From Polynucleobacter sp. MWH-Aus1W21 (GTDB taxonomy: Bacteria; Pseudomonadota; Gammaproteobacteria; Burkholderiales; Burkholderiaceae), in the NCBI RefSeq assembly GCF_018687275.1, contig NZ_CP061287.1, forward strand, positions 1,922,001 to 1,986,000: a stretch of 64,000 nt of DNA, in the 5' to 3' direction. Every line of letters begins with the position of its first letter. Position 1 is the stretch's first letter. The notes beneath the pieces were generated by a model. That model saw only the letters and a program-made list of their open reading frames with translations, was not told where the DNA came from and searched no databases. Below are positions 17,401-25,469 of this stretch, piece by piece. Both the position numbers and the translations under genes were made by a program.

Positions 17401-18191
17401 CGGGTCAGATCTCCATCAAGAATCATTTGGATTGGGTGCTTGCAGCCATAAAAGCGGTTCGGTCTATATGTCCTTGTTGAGTGGTCAAACTCGATCCACG
17501 GCCAAACGCTGAAATGCACACTGCAACGACTCCCCAACCAGGATTTCCGATTGACCAAGGTGTGCTCGTAACCCGAGCAGTTCATCCACAGGCACTCACC
17601 CGGGTTGAAGCTCAGGTCATCCTGCCCATCGATCGACAGGACCACACCCGGTGACACAGCCAAGCAAATGTCCAGTCTGAGCTCTTCAAAGATCGAGGTA
17701 TCCCGGTGTGGATGCACCAGGGGAACACCCCGAGGATTGGGCGGCACCAACACTGTCAGCCGCCCCGACCCAATGGTCAGGGTGAACTGATCGAGCATCG
17801 TCCCAATGGCCAGGTATCGCCCCACCTCTGAGCGATGCGCAAACGCCAAATGGTCGGCACCGCTGTACCGACACGGGTCCTGGCACAAATAGGGGTCCAT
17901 CGCTTCAACGGGATGTCCCGTGTGAGCCAATGACAGGTTGCGAAACAGGCCCGGACTGGCTGCACTGACTTGAGACTCCCAGATCAGCGAATCAAAACGA
18001 TCAAATGCCGCTGCGAATGCGTGGTCCAGATTGGACGGCACCCGCACACCTGGAGCGTCCCTGATCGCCACAAGACGCTCAAGTTCCGGATCTGAAACAG
18101 CCTTGATGGCTGCCTCGAAATCTGTCTCGCGCCGCAGGTATGCGGCAACCGTCATGTGGCTTGGAATGTTGTCCGCATGCACCGCCCACAT
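17397..18191 (-). CDS. Aspartyl/asparaginyl beta-hydroxylase-like protein
   Basis: This 264-residue protein is, with fair confidence, a cupin-type Fe(II)/2OG hydroxylase. It has HPHRDTSIFEELRLDI (H162-x-D164 metal pair), a buried strand ending in GECLWMNC, then YEHTLVNR (H210 as third ligand) and SRCSVHFSVW (R222 for 2OG). The order HxD, ELRLDI, GE.xWMN, H..VN, R.xHF matches the Asp/Asn beta-hydroxylase fold. The open frame extends upstream to 18353, but ATG 18191 is preferred because it overlaps the previous stop as TGATG. An Asn hydroxylase next to an Asn-Cys-rich protein is a suggestive pairing. Confidence 0.78.
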   Translation of the reverse strand: MWAVHADNIPSHMTVAAYLRRETDFEAAIKAVSDPELERLVAIRDAPGVRVPSNLDHAFAAAFDRFDSLIWESQVSAASPGLFRNLSLAHTGHPVEAMDPYLCQDPCRYSGADHLAFAHRSEVGRYLAIGTMLDQFTLTIGSGRLTVLVPPNPRGVPLVHPHRDTSIFEELRLDICLAVSPGVVLSIDGQDDLSFNPGECLWMNCSGYEHTLVNRKSWLGSRCSVHFSVWPWIEFDHSTRTYRPNRFYGCKHPIQMILDGDLTR

Positions 18192-18994
18192 CAAACCACC
18201 TCCACAGCAGCACCGATCTTGTGGCTGAAATACTTGAAGCCCACCTTGATCAGTCCCTGATCCTGCGGCTCCAGCCCCAACGCCACCCATTTGAAACTTG
18301 CGACACCACCAACGATAGGGACCTTGGTCTTGGGCAGAAAACCTGCCTCGCACTCCAGGTAAAGAACACCACTGCGCGTTTCGATTGCAGGCATGTCTTC
18401 GGTTTCATAAACAGGCTGAATGAGCCTGACCGTGCAAGTGATCGCTTCACCTGCAGCGCAGACATTCGGAACGTCCAACTCCAACGAGGGCAGCACGGCG
18501 TTGTAGAGCGACACACGCGAGCGCACTTCAAGAAACTCCGCAAAGCCCTCGGGTGGCATGGTTTGCGGTGCGTACACCAGGACCGCCACCTCCTCGATCG
18601 GGCTGTCTTCAAAGGGGACGAAGAACAACACCGTGCGTGGATGCAGAGGACGCCCAAGCAAGAACGGGTTTTTGTGCAGATTCGTCTGCGGGAACACTGA
18701 ATGCAAATGTCCCAAATCCTCCCAGCCAAAGCGAGCCTCCAAGGCCCAGTTGGTATGGATGCCCCAGTGCTTGCCCAAATCAATGTGCTGCCTGATGGCC
18801 GCTGGATCGAACACGAAGGGGCGTGAGCCATATTCCTTCTCATTCGTCTCAGGGTTGATGCGCCAAGGAGTCACCGTGATCGTCTGAGCTTGCACGTCCC
18901 GCTCGACGCGGTAACTGACGGGGAAAGCACCGAACGATTCTGGTGGGGACGGAATGTTGAACAGGCGACCGCCAACGGTCGTTGAATTTTTCAT
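18191..18994 (-). CDS. Hypothetical protein of the tail-modification operon
   Basis: I do not recognise this 267-residue protein. The first half contains PESFGAFPVSYRVERDVQ, and HLHSVFPQTNLHKNPFLLG lies near the middle. The second half is beta-rich (RSRVSLYNAVLPSLELDVPNV, then GVLYLECEAGFLPKTKVPIVG). There is no signal peptide, membrane segment or cofactor motif. It begins 12 bases after the Cys-Asn-rich tail protein with a GAGGGG site and is coupled to the hydroxylase. It could be a structural tail protein that carries the fibre, or a chaperone presenting the Cys-Asn tail to the enzymes. Confidence 0.75.
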   Translation of the reverse strand: MKNSTTVGGRLFNIPSPPESFGAFPVSYRVERDVQAQTITVTPWRINPETNEKEYGSRPFVFDPAAIRQHIDLGKHWGIHTNWALEARFGWEDLGHLHSVFPQTNLHKNPFLLGRPLHPRTVLFFVPFEDSPIEEVAVLVYAPQTMPPEGFAEFLEVRSRVSLYNAVLPSLELDVPNVCAAGEAITCTVRLIQPVYETEDMPAIETRSGVLYLECEAGFLPKTKVPIVGGVASFKWVALGLEPQDQGLIKVGFKYFSHKIGAAVEVV

Positions 18995-19005
18995 CTTTCA
19001 ACCCC

Positions 19006-19125
19006 TCAGCAATCGGTGCTGCAGTTGCAATTGCAGTTGCAGTTGCAATTGGTTCGGCAATTGAAGGCGGTGGAGCCACAGTTGCAATTGGAGTAGCTGC
19101 CGCAGTTGCAGTTGCAATTGCAGGC
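19006..19125 (-). repeat. Hexanucleotide repeat tract encoding Asn-Cys dipeptides
   Basis: On the coding strand, units of AAYTGC repeat in three blocks and encode Asn-Cys. Synonymous variation (AAC versus AAT) is present between units. That argues for selection on the protein rather than a very recent slippage expansion, although slippage could still change the unit number. Confidence 0.85.
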
Positions 19126-19602
19126 TCGGTACCAGCGGTGGTACTCCGCGCCACCGATTTCATCTTGCGCCAAGTAGTAGCCGTCATAGTTCAGGCCTAC
19201 GGAAGGGACGGCGTAGTTGGCATAACTCGTTCCACCGACTCCGTCGTACTGACCGCTGTTGGCGCAATAGTTAAACCCCAGACCCCATGTCCACCAGTTC
19301 ACATTGGGGGGAACCCAGTTGGCGTTGCTTGCGCAATTGCCATTGGGCAGATAGCCATTGCAGTTGCTGGCCCGATCGTCGTAGTACTGGCTCGAGCGCC
19401 CCATCTCTCCGATGTCTTGGCCGTCTCCCATCTTGTAGCCCGTGTTGCGAGCATCGTCACCCGTCACGCTGCTTTTGAAGAGCGCCCCATTGGACATGGT
19501 GAGGGTTCCGGTCATGGTCCCACCGGCCTTGTCCAACTTGCCATTGATTTCAGTCTGCAAGGCATCATCCAGCCCCGCCTTGGGGATGCGCGTAATCGCC
19601 AT
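19006..19602 (-). CDS. Tail fibre-like protein with Cys-Asn repeat C-terminus
   Basis: This 198-residue protein begins MAITRIPKAGLDDALQ and contains LDKAGGTMTGTLTM (about 23-36), a motif common at the start of phage tail fibre domains. The middle is rich in Asn, Gly, Tyr and Trp. Residues 160-198 are extraordinary: 39 residues with 13 Cys and 11 Asn, mostly strict Cys-Asn alternation (ACNCNCNCG, SNCNCG, TNCNCNCNCNCSTDC). Three more Cys sit in the middle region. AGGAGAAATC precedes the start. The next five genes include two oxygenases and a radical SAM/SPASM enzyme, so I infer that this tail is the modified substrate. Alternatives are a metal-binding or disulfide-rich tip. Confidence 0.85.
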   Translation of the reverse strand: MAITRIPKAGLDDALQTEINGKLDKAGGTMTGTLTMSNGALFKSSVTGDDARNTGYKMGDGQDIGEMGRSSQYYDDRASNCNGYLPNGNCASNANWVPPNVNWWTWGLGFNYCANSGQYDGVGGTSYANYAVPSVGLNYDGYYLAQDEIGGAEYHRWYRACNCNCNCGSYSNCNCGSTAFNCRTNCNCNCNCNCSTDC

Positions 19603-19614
19603 GATTTCTCCTAG

Positions 19615-22323
19615 TTAGATGTAACGCACCACAATCCGCGCGCTGGCGGCTGGTGCTGATGTGAATCGCAAAGTCGCCCCGGAATTGACCAGGACGTAGG
19701 CATCGAGCGAGTCCTGCACCACGTAATTGACCGTCACGATCAATTTGTGAACGCTGGACGCTGCCGTGCTCAGACTGAAGTCCGTGGCCGAACCATTGCC
19801 GGTAAAGACCTGTGGTGCGACGTTGGATCCCCCCGCTGCAGCGGCATACCCCTGTGCTTGGCTCATGTAGCTCTGAGCTTGGGTGGCCGATGCTGCTGAA
19901 GCCGTCGCAGAATTCGCCGATGCGGTGGCACTGCCAGCCGATGCCGTTGCCGAATTCGCCGCACTGGTTGCTTGCTGACTGGCCGTCGCTGCATTGGCGG
20001 CAATGGACTGTGCGTAGTACTTGGCCGAATACTCGGTCGATCCTGAAACAGGACCCGACGTCTTGTTCGCCCATTCCTCGGCTGCGGCTGCGCCAGACTG
20101 CGCTTCCTTGTCCAGGTAGCGAACGCTGATCACAACGCCACTGGCAGGAGCCGAGCTGAATCTGAGCGTCGTTGTGGCTGGCGTGGTGTAGGCATCCAAG
20201 GGCGCTTGAGGCACCCCGGCAACTGTCACCATCAACGCACCGGGATACCCGACAGGTCGACTGATTGTGAAATCCGTCTTCACGCCATCACCGGTGAACA
20301 CATCGGCGGGGATGACCGTATTGGCCGTCACCGCCGCTGCCGATCCTGCCGCTTGCCCTGCCCAGTATTTAGCTGAGTAACCGCTCCCGTCGACCGTACC
20401 GGTGGTCTTTTGTGCCCAATCAGAAGCCAGAGCTGCTTGCGCCTGTGATGCCGTCAACGACCCTGCTGCGCTTGTGGCACTGCCTGCCGCCGCAGTCGCC
20501 GAATTAGCAGCGGCAGTTGCACTCGCCGTTGCATCTCCAGCTTTGGTCGTTGCCGTTGTGGCTGACCCAGCTGCCGACGAGGCCGAAGCCGCCGCATTGG
20601 TGGCACTCGTGTTGGCATTGCTGGCAGAGGTTGCTGCCGCCGTGGCACTGTTTGCCGCGTCCGTCGCTTTGCCACTTGCGGTGGTGGCCGAACCTCCCGC
20701 TGCAGTAGCGGAGCTCGCTGCATTCGTGGCTGATGTTGCCGCTGCAGTCGCCTGCGTACTGGCGGTACTGGCCGAAGCCGCTGCATTGGTCGCCGACGTT
20801 GCGGCATCCGAGGCTTTGGTCGAGGCGGTACTTGCTGAACCAGCCGCAGACGTCGCACTGGCCGCTGCATCCGTTGCCTTTTGCGTGGCAGTTGATGCCG
20901 AAGCAGAAATCGACTGCGCGTAGTACTTGGCCGAATAGTCACTGCCACTGACGGGGGCTGTCGTTTTGGTCGCCCAATCCTGCGCCAGACTGGCACTGCC
21001 AGATGCACTGCTGGCCGAACTTGCCGCAGCTGTTGCGCTGCTGTTTGCATCGGTGGCCTTAGCTGTTGCCGTTGTCGCAGAGGCAGATGCACCGCTGGCA
21101 CTGTTGGCAGCATTGGTCGCCGATGTCGCAGCGTCGCTGGCTTTGGTGGTGGCCGTGGTGGCTGAAGTTGCCGCATTGGTGGCCGACGTCCCTGCATCGG
21201 CAGCCTTGGTCGTAGCCGTTGTTGCGGAGCCTGCAGCCGATGTCGCACTGCCAGATGCCGCCGTCGCAGACGATGATGCCGAAGTGGCACTCGCTGCAGC
21301 TGCCTGGGCGTGGTACTTGGCCGAATATTCCGTCGATCCGGAAACCACACCGCTGGTTTTGGTGGCCCACTCCTGTGCAGAAGCTGCGCCAGATTGAGCC
21401 TCCTTGTCGAGATACCGAACGCTGATGACCACACCTGTCACCGGGGCGGACACGAATCGCAGGGTCGTGCTGGCGGGAACAGAGTACGCGTCCAACGGTG
21501 CCTGCGGGACTCCGGCCACCGTCACTAGAACCGCCCCCGGATAGGCCACGGGGTGACTGAGGGTGAAGTCCGTCTTGACGCCATCCCCGGCAAACACATC
21601 TGCCGGAATCACCGTATTGGTGGTGACCACGGCTGCCGAGTTGGCTGCCTGACCGGCCCAATACTTCGCCGAATATCCGGTGCCATCGACCGTTGCAGCA
21701 GTTTTCTGCGCCCAATCAGAAGCCAGCGAGGCCTGCGACTGCGCCGACGCCAAAGCAGACTGGGCGTCCGTTGCCTTGCTGCTGGCCGTGGTGGCAGAGG
21801 TCGCCGCAGAGCTGGCACTGGTGGCCGCATCGCTGGCCTTTTGCGTCGCGGTGGTGGCCGAGGCTGCCGCCGCTGTTGCCGAGCTCGCTGCATTGGTGGC
21901 ACTGGTGGCCGCATTGGTTGCCGAGGTGGCGGCTGCCGTTTTGCTGCTGCTGGCATCACTGGCTTTGGTACTGGCAGTGTTTGCCGAAGACGCTGCAGCC
22001 GTCGCGGAACTTGCCGCACTGGTTGCAGAATCACTGGCCGCAGTAGCCTTGGTGCTGGCTGTTGTGGCCGATGTCGATGCGCTGCTGGCCGATTGCGCAG
22101 CATTGCTTGCTTGTTGGGTGGCCATAGCCACCTGATTGGTCAGATCTTGGCGGGACGCATCAAGTTGGGTTTGAACCCCATGAATGACATTGGCCACGCT
22201 CTTGACCTGGCCGCTTTCCGTGGCCACGGTCGTCTGATCATCCCCGTGGACGATCTCATGGAGCAGTTGGGCATCCCCCTCGATCGTTCCCACAGCTTCA
22301 TCCAGCCGGGTCTTGAGGGTCAT
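19615..22323 (-). CDS. Large Ala/Ser/Thr-rich phage tail fibre protein
   Basis: This 902-residue fibre protein has a non-repetitive head (about residues 1-65, MTLKTRLDEAVGTIEGDAQLL) for attachment to the tail. Long stretches of the phage-fibre repeat type follow (SATTASTKATAASDSATSAA and similar, short 7-residue periodicity), predicted to form trimeric coiled shafts. Three globular beta modules interrupt the shaft; two are near-identical (GDGVKTDFTLSHPVAYPGA...YLDKEAQ) and the last, at the C-terminus, is divergent (GNGSATDFSLS...RIVVRYI). AAAGGAA lies upstream of the start. It is immediately upstream of the Cys-Asn tail protein and probably assembles with it. Confidence 0.88.
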   Translation of the reverse strand: MTLKTRLDEAVGTIEGDAQLLHEIVHGDDQTTVATESGQVKSVANVIHGVQTQLDASRQDLTNQVAMATQQASNAAQSASSASTSATTASTKATAASDSATSAASSATAAASSANTASTKASDASSSKTAAATSATNAATSATNAASSATAAAASATTATQKASDAATSASSAATSATTASSKATDAQSALASAQSQASLASDWAQKTAATVDGTGYSAKYWAGQAANSAAVVTTNTVIPADVFAGDGVKTDFTLSHPVAYPGAVLVTVAGVPQAPLDAYSVPASTTLRFVSAPVTGVVISVRYLDKEAQSGAASAQEWATKTSGVVSGSTEYSAKYHAQAAAASATSASSSATAASGSATSAAGSATTATTKAADAGTSATNAATSATTATTKASDAATSATNAANSASGASASATTATAKATDANSSATAAASSASSASGSASLAQDWATKTTAPVSGSDYSAKYYAQSISASASTATQKATDAAASATSAAGSASTASTKASDAATSATNAAASASTASTQATAAATSATNAASSATAAGGSATTASGKATDAANSATAAATSASNANTSATNAAASASSAAGSATTATTKAGDATASATAAANSATAAAGSATSAAGSLTASQAQAALASDWAQKTTGTVDGSGYSAKYWAGQAAGSAAAVTANTVIPADVFTGDGVKTDFTISRPVGYPGALMVTVAGVPQAPLDAYTTPATTTLRFSSAPASGVVISVRYLDKEAQSGAAAAEEWANKTSGPVSGSTEYSAKYYAQSIAANAATASQQATSAANSATASAGSATASANSATASAASATQAQSYMSQAQGYAAAAGGSNVAPQVFTGNGSATDFSLSTAASSVHKLIVTVNYVVQDSLDAYVLVNSGATLRFTSAPAASARIVVRYI
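19870..22110 (-). repeat. Internal repeats of the tail fibre gene
   Basis: The DNA repeats at two scales. Short Ala/Ser/Thr-encoding units fill the shaft parts. A long module of about 210-240 bases around 21370-21610 is repeated with high similarity around 20110-20320. The two long copies could recombine and delete or duplicate a shaft segment. Confidence 0.8.
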
Positions 22324-22344
22324 GATTGGGTTCCTTTAATTGAT

Positions 22345-22845
22345 CTACCAGTAATCAGCAGCAGCCATGGATTGGGTGAGCCAGGTGTGCAGTCGTTGCC
22401 CCAGCGCAATGGCATCTGGCCCCAGCACCGCAGCAACTTGGGTCTCGTCGACAGTGAGCCGAGGGAATTCCTGCACTTCCAATTGCGCTTTGACCTGCCA
22501 GCGGTTGCCAGGCAACAGCTCGGTGTCCCATGGCGCAATGAACCGAGACTGCACCGCCTGAACACCCAGGCCACCCGCCAAGGGCATCGCAAACCAAAGA
22601 ACGCCTTGGTTGAGGACATGCATCCACCAGGCATCAAACACAGCAAACGCCTCCTGCGAGAAACGCCACTCCGCGCGCACCCGATAAAGCGTGCTCGTGG
22701 AGCGCAAGCGCATCCGAGCCGTCCCGGCATCGATGTCCGTTCGAACCGCATTCGATTGCGGGGCCAACCCATAGCCCTCGATGCGCGGCAGCGGCAAGGT
22801 GTCCGGCCAGACAGGGATGCCAGCGGGCAAGGTCACGTCACTCAT
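22345..22845 (-). CDS. Phage minor tail protein
   Basis: This 166-residue protein contains GIPVWPDTLPLPRIEGYGL near the start, then TDIDAGTARMRLRST and YRVRAEWRFSQEAFAVFDAWW. The pattern is typical of a small tail protein encoded directly after the tape measure gene in siphoviruses, comparable in position to lambda gpM. GGAGCC lies before the start, and it overlaps the tape measure stop (ATGA). The function is inferred from order and size. Confidence 0.75.
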   Translation of the reverse strand: MSDVTLPAGIPVWPDTLPLPRIEGYGLAPQSNAVRTDIDAGTARMRLRSTSTLYRVRAEWRFSQEAFAVFDAWWMHVLNQGVLWFAMPLAGGLGVQAVQSRFIAPWDTELLPGNRWQVKAQLEVQEFPRLTVDETQVAAVLGPDAIALGQRLHTWLTQSMAAADYW

Positions 22846-25469
22846 CGCAAGGCTCCTACCGCCGGATTAAGCCCATAGCGACGCTCAAGCGTGGGGGCAA
22901 TGCCAACACCCTGGTTGATGGAGCGATTCATGCGTGCCTCGATCTGCTCGACGATCACATCCAGCCGAGTGCTGCCATCAGGTTGTTGGGTGGTTTGAAC
23001 TCTCGCATCCACGCCTGGGGCATGGTTGGTCACATTCACCAGCACCTTGACCGGCGATGGATTGTTTTTTGCCAATGCACCACCCAAGGCACGCAACTGG
23101 CCTGGCGTGAAAACCGCCTCACCTGGCTGCGCAATGATGGGCACCTCGCCCGCCACCAAGCCACCGGTATGAAACCGCTGCGCGCCATCAAAGTGCTGCA
23201 GCCCGACCGAGCGCGTGGCCAACACATCGCTGCCAATCAAGCCACCGGTGTGCGCCACCATCGTGCCGCCCGACATCAGGTCCGTAGCGCCTGCTGGAAA
23301 TGCACCTCCCAATCCATTGCCGCCTGAACCGCCAAAGAGGTTCAGTCCGCTCATCCACCCAGCCATTGGCAAGGTGATCATTTTTTGGATCTGGATGCGC
23401 ACCAGGTCCGCAATGATCGAGTTGGCCAAGCTGTTGAAGTCCACCTTGCCGGTCGTCACAAACTGAACCATCGCGTCCTCCATGCCCTTGAAGGCACCGG
23501 TTACCGCACGTTCAGCCTGCTTGGCCGCATTGGTCGCGTCCTCGATGTAGGTGCGCAGGGAACTGCGAAGACCATAGTCAAAGCTGCGCTGGTATTCCAC
23601 GTTGGCGCGTGCGAGCTCTTCGACGATCGGCAACTGCCGCGCCAAGGCATCGTTGATCGCAGCGATGGCCTCGGCCTTGAGTCCTGGATCGTTGATTTGC
23701 TCAGCCTGGCGCAACGCCATGACAGCAGCCTTCTCCATATCGAAGCGGGTCTGCAAAGCGGCCCGCTCAACCTCGCCCACATCCAGAAGCTGGCGCTTCA
23801 ACTGCAACTCTTCCTGCTTGAGGCGGTTGTTACCGATGTAGTTTTCGGTGATCTGATGGACCTTTTGCAGCTCCTTCTCGTATTCCTCGAACTTCTTGTC
23901 GGCTTCCTTCTGTTTTTCGATCCGCTCAATGGCATCGATGTATTTCTCTGCTTCCTTGACGATGCCTGCGTAGCCTTTGCGCTCGATCTCCAAGGCCCGT
24001 GCGCGCAACTCAGCGCCTTCACCCTGGGTGACACGCAGCGCGCGTTGCTCCAACTGCTTCAAGAATTGCAAGCCTTCGTTGTTCTTCTCAAAGCCTGTCA
24101 GGTCCAGTCCGCTGGGCGGCTTGCGAGGCATCTTGGGCAGGAACTCGTCATAGATCTTCTGAACCTGCGCAGCTTGCTCTGCCGTTTCCAGGACAAACTT
24201 CTGCCCCATGACGCGCACAGTGCGGCGTTGCTCATCGAAGAACTTTTCGATCTTGTTGACGTAGCCTGGGTTGTCCGTCAGGTGCGTCAAGCGGTCGTTG
24301 GCCGCCTCGACGAACCGATCGCGCGCCGCTTGCAACTTGGCGATTTCGGCATTGATCTGCGTCTCGTCATAGCCCATGGACTTCATGGAGCGCAGCATGT
24401 CGGTCTTGATCCAGGTCTCCACGTCCTTGGCAACCACCTGCAGACTGTCAAACGGTTGGCTGATCACACGCTTGGCAAGCACTGCCGACTCGGCAATGAA
24501 TCCCAGCCCAGTTGAGACCTCCTCGAGGAAGGACAGAACCTGTTGCCGGTTGTGCGTGATGGCCTGCAACTCGCTTGTGAAACCACCGGCCTCGGTTTTG
24601 GCCAGGAACATCTGCTCCGTCAGATCGGCCAGGATCGGCAACAACGCGGATCCGATTTGGCGCTGCACGCCTTCGTTGACCGCGTGCAAACGCTTCATGT
24701 TGTCGTTGAATTCCTCTGCAGCGCGTGCTGCATCGGCAGACATGACCAGGCCGAGGCGTTTGGCCTCTTCCATCATCTCGGTCAACCCATCGCGCCCCTG
24801 GTTGAGCATGGGGATCATGTCCAACCCGTTCTTGCCGAACAGTTTGACGGCGAGCGCCGCCTTTTCTGCGCTGTCGGGCATGGCTGCGAATTTCTCCGCC
24901 AGATCCAAAAGCACCTGCTCAGTTGGACGAATCTGCCCCTGCGCATCCAGCGCCGAGACCCCGAACGCCTTGAGCGCCGCACTGCCTTCGCCACCCTTGA
25001 CCTTGGCATCAAACATGGCGGTCGAGAGAAATTTGAGTGCCTTGGTCAGGCTCTCGGCACTCACGTCCGACAGTTCGGAGGCATACAGCAGCGCCGACAA
25101 GGCCTCGACCGAGACAGCAGTTTTTTGGGAGAGCTTGTTGAGCTCTTCGCCCACTTCAGCCACCGGCACGACCAGCTGATGCATGCCATAGCCGAGCGCA
25201 GCAACGGATGCCCCCACGATCATCCCGGCGGGTCCAAGGCGACCGAGAACACTGCCCAGCATCCCTAGACGGGAAGTGGCGTCTTCCATGCGCACGAAGG
25301 CATCGTTGGCCGCCTTGGACAGCAGGTTCAGACCAGCAGAGGCAGGTTGCGATGCCGACTCGATCTTTTTGAGTGATCGCTCTCCGGCTTCGCCCACATC
25401 TGCCAGTTCGGCTTTGACTTTGCCGCCGTCAATGACAGCCAGTCGAATCGATAGGTTACGTTCAGCCAT
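22842..25469 (-). CDS. Tail tape measure protein
   Basis: This 875-residue protein sets tail length and is ejected ahead of the DNA. It shows the expected layout: a helical N-terminus with LSIRLAVIDGGKVKAELADVG, a hydrophobic segment (LGPAGMIVGASVAALGYGM, about 80-100), long coiled-coil stretches (about 400-640), and a Gly-rich C-terminal part with a second hydrophobic patch (LPMAGWMSGLNLFGGSGGNG). The start lies inside the end of the frameshifted chaperone frame. At roughly 1.5 angstrom per residue the tail would be about 130 nm; this is a family rule of thumb, not a measurement. Confidence 0.9.
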   Translation of the reverse strand: MAERNLSIRLAVIDGGKVKAELADVGEAGERSLKKIESASQPASAGLNLLSKAANDAFVRMEDATSRLGMLGSVLGRLGPAGMIVGASVAALGYGMHQLVVPVAEVGEELNKLSQKTAVSVEALSALLYASELSDVSAESLTKALKFLSTAMFDAKVKGGEGSAALKAFGVSALDAQGQIRPTEQVLLDLAEKFAAMPDSAEKAALAVKLFGKNGLDMIPMLNQGRDGLTEMMEEAKRLGLVMSADAARAAEEFNDNMKRLHAVNEGVQRQIGSALLPILADLTEQMFLAKTEAGGFTSELQAITHNRQQVLSFLEEVSTGLGFIAESAVLAKRVISQPFDSLQVVAKDVETWIKTDMLRSMKSMGYDETQINAEIAKLQAARDRFVEAANDRLTHLTDNPGYVNKIEKFFDEQRRTVRVMGQKFVLETAEQAAQVQKIYDEFLPKMPRKPPSGLDLTGFEKNNEGLQFLKQLEQRALRVTQGEGAELRARALEIERKGYAGIVKEAEKYIDAIERIEKQKEADKKFEEYEKELQKVHQITENYIGNNRLKQEELQLKRQLLDVGEVERAALQTRFDMEKAAVMALRQAEQINDPGLKAEAIAAINDALARQLPIVEELARANVEYQRSFDYGLRSSLRTYIEDATNAAKQAERAVTGAFKGMEDAMVQFVTTGKVDFNSLANSIIADLVRIQIQKMITLPMAGWMSGLNLFGGSGGNGLGGAFPAGATDLMSGGTMVAHTGGLIGSDVLATRSVGLQHFDGAQRFHTGGLVAGEVPIIAQPGEAVFTPGQLRALGGALAKNNPSPVKVLVNVTNHAPGVDARVQTTQQPDGSTRLDVIVEQIEARMNRSINQGVGIAPTLERRYGLNPAVGALR

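Noticed and set aside
19006..19125. CRISPR array or simple satellite
   Set aside because: Units are 6 bases, in frame and translated; there are no spacer-length unique sequences.
18849..19187. Ala/Thr/Ile-rich minus frame across the Cys-Asn tract
   Set aside because: It is another frame of the hexanucleotide repeat and crosses two real genes; the Cys-Asn frame has the ribosome site and fibre motif.
20402..21397. Plus-strand Ala/Val-rich frames opposite the tail fibre gene
   Set aside because: They are antisense readings of the Ala/Ser/Thr coil repeats and have no start signals.
23385..24515. 376-codon plus-strand frame opposite the tape measure gene
   Set aside because: Antisense shadow; Leu-rich because it mirrors coiled-coil codons.
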